Notes under the pieces: generated by a model
Seen by the model: only the letters and a program-made list of their open reading frames with translations
Database searches by the model: none
What the model was told of the DNA's origin: nothing
In this document: piece by piece, positions 36,084 through 47,255 of the stretch
Position numbering within the stretch: position 1 is the first letter of the stretch
Layout: each line of letters opens with the position of its first letter
NCBI GenBank assembly: GCA_002946415.1
Contig: NJPS01000051.1
Location: 174,001-238,000, forward strand
Direction: 5' to 3'
Length of the DNA: 64,000 bases
DNA from: Rutstroemia sp. NJR-2017a BVV2
Taxonomy: Eukaryota; Ascomycota; Leotiomycetes; Helotiales; Rutstroemiaceae
Made by a program: the position numbers and the translations under genes

Positions 36084-38344
36084 TTTGTAGAGTGTTTAGA
36101 TATCTGTTGATAAATAGGTGAGGTTGTGTTGAGGTCGAGAATTGAAGTTGTTTGTTTGCAGACAAAAGAACATGAGAGAAAGAGGGGTGGGAAGGGGGGA
36201 AGCTTCGGATTTCAAGAAAGTGGGGTCACAAAGATGAGGTTTGACGATGAGATCTGCTCGATTATCAATCCATACTCCGAGCCTCGGACGAATCAAAGAG
36301 TAGTTGGGATTTCGAAGCAACAGGTGGACTTGGGTATATCACGTGCTAATCAATGTCTGCACAACTACTTGCCTGGGTAGTGAGGAATGTTGATCATTTC
36401 GTCATGACTATTGCAACGGCACGCGAAGCGATTGACGGATCAATGGCTAACGTACTTCCATACTGTTGTTCCAGAAAGCTTTCCTACCGTAAGTACTGCG
36501 TATGCTTCTAGTGCTTCTAGTGCTTCTCGAATGTTGCACTCTGGGATCCTTTGAAGAGGCTCAAGTTAAGACTCCTATCTTGGCGGCCTTTATTTCCAGA
36601 CATCTGACCGTGTGCTGGCTCACAGCAAACCAATCCAATAGGGGCCCGGTGGAAGACCGTATACGTGGCAAGGCAGGTCAGTTGAAGGTGGAGGAGGATG
36701 TGGACGTTAATGTTGCTCTGTGGTGACATAACATATTCTGTGGTGAGATTAGAAACAACTCTAAGTAACTTACAGTGCTTATGTCTGCCAATGTGTTACC
36801 TCTTCTCCGCCTGGCATTCCACGTGCAGTTTGGCTTTCGTGTTGGCTCCAGCTGCAGTAAAGTCGGGAAATAGATACAGTAACCGTACAGCCGTCGACCG
36901 CGCAATGTATTATTACCCGTCTGTGCCGATATTCCACATAGGGAGGCCGTATTCTGGTACGATGGCATAGAGCATAGCGCATAGCGCATGGATAACATCT
37001 CTCTTTTGCTGGTTCCAGGGGAGAGGCTGGTCCTAGATTCAGATGCACAGACTTGGAGTTTCAAGATCAAACCATGGGAATAACATCCAACCTAGTAGGT
37101 AACTGATGAAGCACGGAGTAAAGGTAAGGAAGCGACCAAACTTCAAAGGGACCATCTTGGGCCTCCTCCATACATCAGCCACAGCCCTACCGTGGGGCGC
37201 AAGGCCTTTTGCATTTCTTGGTAAAGTTCCGATGTGGCACTGGCAGCAGGTTCGAATCCTGCCTTCGCCACGACTTTCTCATTATCTCCTCGAGTCAGCA
37301 GATAATCGCGTGGGTAAGACGTAAGATCCCACGGCCTGAGAGCTGGGAATAGAGAGGTGCAGGCCAAGAGCACTATGATTAGGAATACGACGAGTAGAGT
37401 TCTAGCGAGTCGATCAAACGCCGTCGAATCAAGGTTGAGTGTTGAGGGTGTTTACGACGACCTCAGCTCCAGCTGCAGCTCCAGGAGGTACTTCGTACTT
37501 GTAAAGTTAGGAATCGGGATAATGAGGATGATCAGAATATTCGGATTCCGCCATAGCCCAAATACTCAGAATAATTTGCGGATAAGAGATTGGACACGGT
37601 ACGGCGGTATCATGGTATTACCGTATTATTCATGCCCGTACTTGGATACGCAACAATGCAATAATGCTGTAACTTAGACAAGAATACAGCTTCCGGCCTT
37701 GCTAACACCCACGCACCACTTTCCAACAACATACCCAGTCCAGCCAGCAACCTTATCCACAACTTGACATAATTTCTTTTCTACCAACTAACCACTTTGA
37801 TTCCTCGACCTTTCCCTGCAGGATCTCCAGACATTCCAGTATAGTCAAGGAAATCGAGTAACCACAGCGCCGTCGTTCCGTTCCCATATCTGTAGGTAGC
37901 ACCAGACCGGGATATAATATAATTAATATTGAGTGGTGTGTGCGGAGACTCCGTATCCCCGTCTCGAAATCTCGCTCTCTGGTCGCAAAGTCTGGGCATT
38001 CAAATCAACCACTTTCACACGACAACGTGCATAGCCTTGAATAGCGAACACATCGGCCTCCCACATACAATCAAGAGCAACTCGATAATCACCGAGCCAG
38101 CATCGCAATCGCACGACGAACCTCTGTCCTGTCACTAATATCATATCGGCCAGCGAATGAACGAATGAATGGGCATCGTAGCGGATCCTTGAATGCGCAG
38201 AGCAGACCTCAGAGTCTGGAGATTTGATCCTGAACGCCGATAATCCTGCTGGCAGATTCGACACATTCTTAGTTGTCTTTCGTCAGTACTTGACGAATAG
38301 ATTCAAAGTGAAGGATACTTGCGCGACCTCATCTCGTCGCAATC
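36084..38344. other. Large divergent intergenic region, sod1/RhoGEF
   Basis: 2.26 kb without a supported gene. It contains the promoters of both flanking genes, a short CTTCTAGTG iteration near 36507-36528, TACTTCGTACTTGTA at 37490, and a tRNA-T-arm-like hairpin (separate entry). The right 450 bp are probably the RhoGEF promoter and leader. Confidence 0.6.
37234..37271 (+). other. tRNA T-arm/B-box-like hairpin, no intact tRNA
   Basis: GCAGG-TTCGAAT-CCTGC (37246-37262) is a perfect T-arm with a canonical RNA polymerase III B-box, and outer GTGGC (37234) pairs with GCCAC (37267). A 3' acceptor strand CTTCGCC would follow, but its partner GGCGAAG is absent upstream and I find no D-arm or anticodon arm. 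It could be a tRNA-derived repeat end or a chance match. Confidence 0.3.
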
Positions 38345-41300
38345 ATGTCTTTTCAAGCAAATGGGGGAGGACGTTATGGCCATGTACCTCCAGCACGATA
38401 TGGTCCACCGAGTTCACAACCTCCAAATCACAGTTTGCAGAGGCAATCCAGTTTCGACAATGGCGACGATGCCGCCTTTTTCGATCCGAGCAGCAGCGTA
38501 TATCAAGCTGCCCCGCCTTCAGCGGGGAGAACCAATATGCCGCAAGAGGAGTTGTTCATTTCAACAACTGCGATGAGCCCACAATCACCTGGCAGATCTT
38601 CCTTTGGAAGTCTAGGTAGTCCGGCTCTATCAGGATATCAACATCAATACCAACCCATGCAAGGCGCCCAGTCACCCCCTCTTCCCTCACAAGCACCATA
38701 TAACCCTCAAAATTTTGCCAGGACACAATCTCAGGCGCAGCCAAATCAATATCGCCCACAGTTAAATTACAGCCAGAGCGTAGCTAGTTCTCACCAATAT
38801 GCCGATTCTACATCTTCAAACCATCAGCCATACAATCCAGCTGCATATCAGTCGTCGCAATATCCTGCGCGCCATTCCTCTACAGCTTCATATAGCAGTT
38901 ACGGTAGCTCATATGCGCAGACGCCTACTAGTACCACCTCGTCATTTTGGCAGCAGAATACACCACAATATGGCACCCCTTCATACCCATCCCGTTCAAC
39001 GATTTATGATACATACGGACAATTTGGAAGCCCAACTTATACCCCTCCCCATTCGGCTCCTTTACCCCTTCCTCCAAGGCAAACGTCTTACAATCCCTCA
39101 TCTTCGTCAGCTCCCTATCCAGTCAATGGATATGACTTCCCAGAGGGTGATTATATAGGTTCGACGACTAGCCCACCATCCCATTCCAGCCACACCACAT
39201 TTGCGACGCCTACTGACACCATACCTGAAGACTCTCCTCCAATTCCTCCTCCGAAACATTCCTTGACAAATTCGGTGCACTCGGTCGCTCCTCTGCCAAT
39301 GCCATCTTCACCAACTACCACGTTACAGAGACATCCGACGCAAAGGCCCTTACCTAGCGCGCCAGTAGGACAAAATACGGGAGACGATGATGACTGGGGT
39401 CTTGGAATACAGCAAGGTAAGACCGATGAAGAAATTACCCAGGAACAAATATTTGCGGATATTGGAGATGCTCTCGGAACTGGATCCAAGCGTAACGGCG
39501 ATCTCCTTGACGGCGAGTTGAATAGATACAATTCCAATGCCACAACGGTCTATTCTGGTGCAGGGGTTAACAGATTTCCATCAACAGCCTCTACCTTATC
39601 GGCAGACCACCATGGGACTTCTTACGATTACGACTATGACGACGATGAGAGCGATCTAGAGGCCGCCGCTGGTATCGAGGCGATGCGAATTGCGGAAGAA
39701 CAAGAGGCTCAATTTCCAGGTGCTGGAGCTTTGACATTTGGAGGACCGTATGAAGGACATGCAGCTCACGAGCGCCAACAGACCCATCAGTTGTCACAGG
39801 ATGAAAGCAGTGATAGCGACTACAAGCATATGGATTTAGGCCTATTCGGTGGTGGTTACGATGCGCACATGTCATATGGAGGGGATGATTTGACAGGTGT
39901 CAGTACCGAGCATAGTAGCGAGATGGAAGACCAGAGTCGGCCGTTACCTACACCATATGATCTTGGACAGGCCGATCCTCATGCTCAGCGGCCTACAACT
40001 GGCGCTTTAGGCGGAATGACGGATTACTCTATGCCTGGTGAGGGCGAAATACACCCATTCCCAGCTTTTGAGGAAGCTAGAGTCGACAATTACGGCACTG
40101 GTGGCCTGGAAAGACCGAGATCTCAATCTCATAGATTGAGCTTCGATGAAGGAGATGAGCCCCGGATCTTGGATTCGCGACAAAGTGGTAGCGATTCTCC
40201 GACGAGGGATGAAATGCCGGAAATGTTTTATCATCCTGGTATGAGCTCTGGGTCACAGCAAAGACCGCTTCCAGCAGTCCCTCCAATGTCTGAAAATCGG
40301 ACGCCACATTTACAGCCAGCTGGATCATACCGCAATTCGCACCATTACTCACATTCCTACTCTTCCAGTATCGAAAGTGCACGGCCCTATCCTCCCACCG
40401 GGCCCGATGCATATCAGCAGAACATGCTGCAGCCAGCCTCTCAATATGTGCCCAGGTCATCATCTCTCTCCAGTCATAGCAGTACCCCGCAGACGATTCC
40501 TCCAGTCCGATCAAAAACGGATGCCGAAGAACGACAAGCCCGAGCAAAAGCGAATAGGCAGTCTATGCTGCGTTCCGGTGCAGGGCTTGATGGGTATGAC
40601 ACAGGCACCCCACAGTCTTTAGGAACACTTGACTTGCCTGCTCTGCCAGCGGGTCGTCGCAAGAAATTCTCACCCACTAGGCTATCGACCAGCGATTTCC
40701 GAAGGTGTCAAGAACCATGGGCTCTGAGTGGTATTGCATCTTGGATTAGAGAGATGGCAGGTGGCGAAACGGGAGAAGGCGAAGCTGACCTGAGGCAGAG
40801 GACTATTGAGGATGGTCTTGTTGCCCTCTTCACTCATATGGTACCAACCATGAACACAGCAGATGCGGAGACTTTGAGTGAGAAGGTCGTGAAAACCATG
40901 TTTGAAGCTGGCATTCTTGTCGTTGATGAAGAGTGGGTTAAATTTGGCCAGGGAGAAGTCTCTGGTGTCCTATGGCAATTAACAGGATCTGGTTGTTATT
41001 CTCCCAAAGTTCACGAACACGAAGTGCCTGGTCGCTGTTATTCGCATCATTGTACCCGGACCCTGAAAAAAATCAATCTACAGGCGCAAACACTGGAGCC
41101 TTCAAGAAAATCCGAGGATTGGATTACTTTCTTCAAACTCACCAAAGAACAACTTGAAGGGGCGAGTAAAAAGGAGATCGAACGACAGAACAACTTGCAC
41201 GAAATTGTGATGTCGGAAGATATCTATATGGATCAAATCAATGTGTTGCGGATTCTGTATAGGGATAATCTAGCTTCGTGGCAACCACCTATCATCGCAA

Positions 41301-43786
41301 AAACGAAAATCAACAAGTTCATCTTATCAGTTTTCGGTAAGGTCGAAGCTATCAAGGAAGTTAACGAGAATCATCTTCTTGCACAATTGAAGTACAGACA
41401 AAAGGAACAAGGTCCCTGGGTAATTGGATTCAGTGACATCTTCCGAGAGTGGATCAGGAAAGCTAGAGCCATCTACGTTGAATACGCAGCAGGCTTTCCA
41501 TATGCCACATACCTTGTTCGACGTGAGGCGGATAGGAATCTCCTGTTCCGTCAGTTCCTGGATCAGGCTCGTGATAACAAGCTTTCTGGCCGTCTCGACT
41601 GGAACACTTACTTGAAAGCACCTATCACGAGACTGCAACGCTATGGACTTCTACTAGGGACTGTTCTCAAGAATATGACTCAAGATACTGAGGAAAAGGC
41701 AACTCTTGCCATTGCGATTGAAGAGATCAAGGCAGTTACCCTAGAGTGTGATGCCAAAGTCGAGGAACAAGGAAGAAAGGTTGATATGATTGAGCTGCAA
41801 TCAAAACTCTACCTTCGTCCTGGCATGGAACGTGTTGAGCTCAACCTCGATCATCTAGGCCGTGAACTCATCCATCGTGGCGATCTACAACGTGCCGGCA
41901 ACAATCGCTTCACTTGGCTTGAAACGCATGCTATCTTATTTGATCATTATTTCGTCCTTGCCAAGACTGTCGTGCAACGAGATGCTTCTGGAGCACGGAA
42001 AAAGGAGGTGTACGATGTATCGAAAATTGTAAGTTTTGCACCTTGATCGATTTGTCTTATCTAAAACATAGCTAACTAATATATTGTTAGCCAATCCCTA
42101 TGCAACTCCTTGTGCTTGAGAGTGCCGATGATGATCCAGTCCAGAAATCCGCTGTGAAAGGGATCGGCGCTGTTACAACAACAGTTACCAAAGCTGCACC
42201 AGCAACCGCTGCTGAAGCACGTCTAATACGAACGGCGACGAATAGTGGGCTTGATAGAATGACAACTCTGGAGCACACGAACTCGAATACTTCCGTTTCG
42301 ACGAATTCCTCCGCGCAACGCCTCAACACTGGTCTTGCTGACAACGACGCGAAGGTCATGTATCCCTTCCGTGTAAAGCATCTCGGTAAAACGGAGATTT
42401 ATACTCTTTATGCACCATCAGCATCGAATCGACGGAAATGGTGCGATAAGATCATTGAGGCGAAGACACGTTATGCAGCAGCTCTATACGAGCAAAATGC
42501 AGAGCCCTTCCGTCTGAGAGTTATAGCTGATAGTGCTTTCGCGTATGACAATTTTACAGCTATGGGCCAAAGAAGTGTTGTATCGGTTGCTGGTACACCT
42601 CTAGATAGGTCTATAAGAGAGATGGAGAAGACGTACGGTGGAAAGCCCCGACCAGTACCTGTTTGTCGAGCTCAAGTAAACTGTGCAGCATCTTTTACGG
42701 CGGGCGGGAAGAACATGATTGTGATAGGAACGGACTTTGGCGTATATACTTCAGAGGCAACCAATCCTCGAGGGTGGTCAAGGGTAAGTGTATTCACCGA
42801 CGCTATAACAATCAAACTAACATCTATAGGTTATTCAAATGCCAAAAGTCACTCAAATCGCCATTCTAGAAGAATTCTCATTATGTCTCATCATCGCCGA
42901 TAAATCTCTAATAGCCTACCACCTCGACTGTATCACACCTTCAAATAATCTATCAACCCAATCAACAGACTCCTCCCGTCGCGCGCCACAAAAGCTTTCC
43001 GGTTCTCGCGACGTCTCATTCTTCGCCACCGCCCGCATGAAAGAACGCACTCTAGTCTTCTACAAGAAAAAAGAGTCTCTTCACTCCACCTTCAAGGTCC
43101 TGGAACCCGTCCTGCAAAAGTCGTCGGAGAAAAAGTCTCGTATCTTCGGTAAACGTTTCGGCGGCAACACCGAGTTCTTCCGCGAATTCGACGAGTTCTA
43201 CATCCCTACTGAATGCTTCACCATCAACCTCTTCCAAACCTACATCGCCATCTCAACGCAAAAGGGCTTCGAGCTCATGACCTTAGACAAGAAAGTCCCC
43301 ATGTCGATCCCGGATACGAAGAATCAAAATATCGCATCCATTGCCGCGAGACTGCAGGGCCAGAAACCACTCGGTATGTTTAGGCTTTCGGACGCCGAGT
43401 TCTTGCTGTGTTACGAGGAATGTGGTGTTTACGTGGATAAACACGGCGAGGTGTCCCGCTCGGTGATTATGGAGTTTGTGGGCAGGGCCCGAACGGCGGC
43501 CATGTATGGCGCGTATCTGATGCTGTTTGATGGGGATTTTGTCGAGGTGCGGAATGCGGAGAATGGGCGGCTGAGACAGGTGGTCGCGGGGAGAGATGTG
43601 AGGTGTTTGGATGCGGGCACGAATCCGCTTGGGGCGGGGGCTAATGCTATGCATGCGGTGGGGATGGGTAATGGGGCGGGGGCGGGGCCGATGGGGAGAA
43701 CGCTGAAGTTGGCGATGGCGCATCCGGAGGTGGCGGGAAGTCAGATTGTGTTGGAGATGGTGCTTAATGAGGGGCATTTGGAGTAA
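38345..43786 (+). CDS. Rho1 guanine nucleotide exchange factor, Rom1/Rom2 type
   Basis: Exons 38345-42028, 42091-42783 and 42830-43786 give 1777 residues. The first 750 residues are disordered and rich in Ser, Pro, Gln and Tyr. A DEP-like domain lies at about 790-880 (ASWIREMAGG to VLWQLTGS). A DH domain follows at about 945-1140 (NNLHEIVMSEDIYMDQINVL; YLKAPITRLQRYGLLL, the conserved CR3 helix). A PH domain, split by a Ser/Thr-rich insert and the first intron, spans about 1165-1370 and ends near ASNRRKWCDKIIEAK. A CNH domain fills about 1410-1765, crossing the second intron at WSRVIQMPKVTQ. DEP-DH-PH-CNH is the architecture of yeast Rom1/Rom2 and S. pombe Rgf proteins, which load GTP on Rho1 for wall-integrity signalling and glucan synthesis. 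Confidence 0.95.
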
Positions 43787-44779
43787 GGTTGGTGGGATGG
43801 GGTGGGAGGCTGGGGTGTTGGAGGGGATGGGATGGGTATGGATGGGTGGTTTATGGGTCTGGGAAGGAAAGGGAAATGGGCAAGGAAAGGCAAAGGAAGC
43901 CAAAAGAAAAGGACAGGGAGGGAAGGAAGGAAGAAAGAGAGACGAAGAAGAAGAAGAAGAAGAAGAAAAAGAAAAAAGAGTACGAGTTCTATATGTGCAT
44001 ACCCCATACATATATAACTTACCGTATCTTTTACCTTACCATACCATACCTTACCGTACGAGTATTATTAGCATTATTCCCCCCCCGCGATCTACTTTTT
44101 TGGCTTTTACTTCTACGTTTTGGCGGCTACTACTTCTACTTTTTTGGTTTTATACCCCTTCTCAATTCTTTAATGATACCACCCACATCCACATCCACTA
44201 CCACTACCACTACTACGCTCTTCCCTTGGCTATTTTACTTTACGTTTAGGTTTTGGAACACGAGCGATTGAATTGGGTTGATTTTTTGTTGAGGGTTTGA
44301 GGGAGTTCCGGGGTGGGAGGGCGAGCGTGCCTACGTGCCTATTGGTCTGGTCTGGTAGATAGATGGATACTTGTAGATGGATGGATGGATAATATAGCTT
44401 ATAGTTGGATAAAGAGCTTTGAAAAGAAGAAATGGAAGTTGGAATTAATATAAGTTGGTTACTCTTGCTCTATCTTCTAACTTGCCACCATCTACCTGCC
44501 ATGTTTGCCATGTTTGACTTGTAATGTAATATTTATGTGAACTGCGAATAATGCGACTGCAGAAAATCACCCATCACTCACTTATAAAGCCATGAGACAA
44601 TCAGACAATCAGACAATCCCAGCATTCAATTAGCGTCACTCAAACATATCCATTGCATTCTCATTCAAAGATTCATAGTTACATTTTGAATTCAGGTATA
44701 TTTCATTATCCCTAATCACTATCTACTCAGTTTCCATTCATCCACCCAGCAATCAATCGCTACTACCAAGCACAAGAAT
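43787..44779. other. Convergent spacer, RhoGEF/transaldolase
   Basis: Contains a purine tract (43861-43985) dense in GAA and GGA, C-rich and CCACTA runs near 44180-44215, and GGAT runs near 44365-44390. Open frames here are translations of low-complexity DNA. No gene seen. Confidence 0.65.
43921..43979 (+). repeat. GAA/GGAA purine microsatellite
   Basis: GGAA units pass into about eight GAA units and an A-rich end. Polypurine/polypyrimidine DNA of this type can form triplexes and varies in length. Confidence 0.8.
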
Positions 44780-45994
44780 CTACTCTTGCAACTTAGCCTT
44801 CAAGATATCCTTCAAAGTAACCGCATCAGCCGCGAATTGACGGATACCGTCAGCCAATTTTACTGTTGCCATAGGGTCTTGGTTGAAGTCGAATCTGAAA
44901 GTGGGTTGATCGTCAATGTATGACTTCTTTTCGATGTTCAAAGAGCTGGCATTGCTGGCATCCAACTTCTTTGGTACGGCTTCTTGACTCGACATCAATT
45001 CCTCCAAAAGCTTTGGTGCAATGGTCAAGTAGTCACATCCGGCAAGTTCGGTAATTTCACCGGTGTTACGGAATGAGGCTCCCATGACGATGGTCTTGTA
45101 GCCGAACTTCTTGTAGTAGTCGTAGACGCCACGGACGAATGTGACACCTGGGTCTTCTGCGGAGGTGTAGGTCTTGCCGGTGGTGTCCTTGTAGTAATCG
45201 AGGATACGACCAACGAAGGGGGAGATGAGGAATGCGCCGGCTTCGGCGGCAGCGACGGCTTGGACATGGGAGAAGAGGAGGGTAAGGTTGCAGTTGATCT
45301 GGTGGTCGCGTTGAAGGATACGAGCGGCTTGGATACCTTCGTAGGTGGAGGCGATCTTGATGAGGACACGGGATTTGTCAATACCGATGGATTTGTAGAG
45401 CTGATGAAGTTAGCACAGATTGTTTCGGAGTCTGGGAATATTTGCGTATATGAAGAAATACATACCTCGATGATGTGAATAGCCTTCTCAACAGTCTCCT
45501 TGGTGTCGAAAGAGAATCGCGCATCGACCTCAGTGGAAACCTTACCCGGAACAATGTTCAAGATTTCCTTACCGAACTCGACGAGAAGACGGTCGAGGGT
45601 GGCGTCGGTCTTTGTCTCGATATCACCCTCCTTTTCTTTGCCGTATTTGACCGCAACGTCGATCAATTTGGCATATTCGGATTTCTTTGAGGCAGCGAGG
45701 ATGAGGGAGGGGTTGGTTGTGGCATCTTGGGGCTTGTATTTGCCGATTGCTGCAGGATGAATCAGTATATGTCGTCGTGTATTTGAAGCAGGTATCGAAA
45801 CATACAAGCAAAGTCACCTATGTTGAGAGCAAGTCAGTAAAGATTCTCAACTGGAGTGGGGTGGAAATACTGACCAGAATCGGACACAACGACCTATTCA
45901 GATGAAAGAGAAATGATTAGCAGGTTGCTTTCTGACTTTCAGTATCTTAACTTACGGTGCCGGTGGCTTTTAATTGATCCAATGAAGTAGACAT
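44780..45994 (-). CDS. tal1: Transaldolase
   Basis: Five exons (45994-45956, 45893-45875, 45817-45806, 45749-45466, 45400-44780) give 324 residues, the usual length. The joined N-terminus reads [23 protein letters not shown] and [15 protein letters not shown], which follows the family closely; this is what supports the 19-nt and 12-nt micro-exons. The Schiff-base Lys133 sits in [11 protein letters not shown]; other conserved parts are [23 protein letters not shown] and [10 protein letters not shown]. It transfers a dihydroxyacetone unit between sugar phosphates in the non-oxidative pentose phosphate pathway (cytosol). The donor of the second intron is GTCAGT, a weaker form. Confidence 0.96.
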
Positions 45995-47255
45995 GTTGAG
46001 TTTTGATGTTTGTATGTTGATGTTGTGAGATGGAGGGGAAGAGGAAGAGAGTTAAGTTCGCAACGTTCGGTGGGGTATTTAAATTTCGACAAACTGCATC
46101 ATAAGAATTCCAGTTACGAATATGACGCTAAGAATGTGGTGGGTAGGTGGATCAGACTGAGTGAAGCCAAGAGATAAATAAAGCCGTCAAGGTTGTCTGG
46201 TATTGTTTTCCGAGTTAAATTCTTGCCTGTAGAATATGTGTTTAAATCTATTTTAACTTTTATATCATTTTTTCCGCTCTGTATATAAATCCTAACTTTC
46301 TTATATATATTCCGACTCCTAGCCCACAGCATTGCTGTTATTCATCGCTCAACACGAAGCTCTATAGCATTGTTCGCCTTCATTCCCAGGCACGCCGCAG
46401 TGGGACCCCGCCACCTGGACGTACTTGTACGAAGTACTCTGGCTGGCAAGGTAGACCCTTCATGCCAAATCAGCCAATGAGACAATAACCCGCACCCACC
46501 TGCCGCAACGTCATGCAATTACTTCTGTTGCTTTTTCTGTTGCTTTTTATACGTATGGTGCATGCTGGCGGCTCTGGGATGTCTCCGGTAAGTGCGTGTG
46601 TAAGCAAAAGGCCGGCTCCATTTGTCATGGCGTTGCAGGTTTCGAGGCCCAGCGCTGTTTCTCCGTCGGACCGTCCGGAGATATCACAGACTCGCAGGAT
46701 TGACTGAGGATGTGTGACCCGACCCAACCGTACTTTTGGTGCCTTGACGCCTTGACGCAGAGTAACAGCGCAGTGTGCAACCAGGAAGTTTCGGATTATG
46801 TGATGGGTCGTGGTCTAGCTCGTTCTTATTATTTATCACGGCTGAATAGTTTATGAGCAAGCCGATGAGCAAGCCGGTCTTGCGATTGTGCCCTCTGATG
46901 GGAAGCTTTCATGCGCTCCTATCTGGTAGCGACCGGCAAAACAGTTCCACTAACTATCTCATATGATCCTCTATATAACTGTTTTCAACAATAAACCTAC
47001 GATAATACTAACAGTCCGCCGACTACTGGTATCGCGTGATCCTGACCACTTCCACGTGACTCAGAAGACAAGCTTCCAGCTAATATGCCCAGCTCTTCCG
47101 CTCCTAGCAACTAGCAACTAACAACTAGCTCCCAGCACCGAGAGCGCCAACGTAAACAAAACCCGCGACGATGTAGACAAATTTGCAGGAAAAGGTCACG
47201 CCATCATGCTTAGGTAATACACTCCCCAACTCCCTAACACCAAGTCGTCCCTTGT
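45995..47255. other. Intergenic region, transaldolase promoter to HET gene 3' side
   Basis: 1.26 kb. TACTTGTACGAAGTACT at about 46424-46440 is an imperfect palindrome, related in wording to one at 37488. A run of CTAGCAACTAGCAACTAACAACTAG lies at about 47103-47127. No supported gene. Confidence 0.6.

Noticed and set aside
36084..38344. Possible small genes between sod1 and the RhoGEF
   Set aside because: Frames up to 130 codons overlap one another on both strands and none has domain or splice continuity.
43741..44271. Long frames on both strands after the RhoGEF
   Set aside because: They translate a G-rich/GAA purine tract and its complement; composition alone keeps them open.
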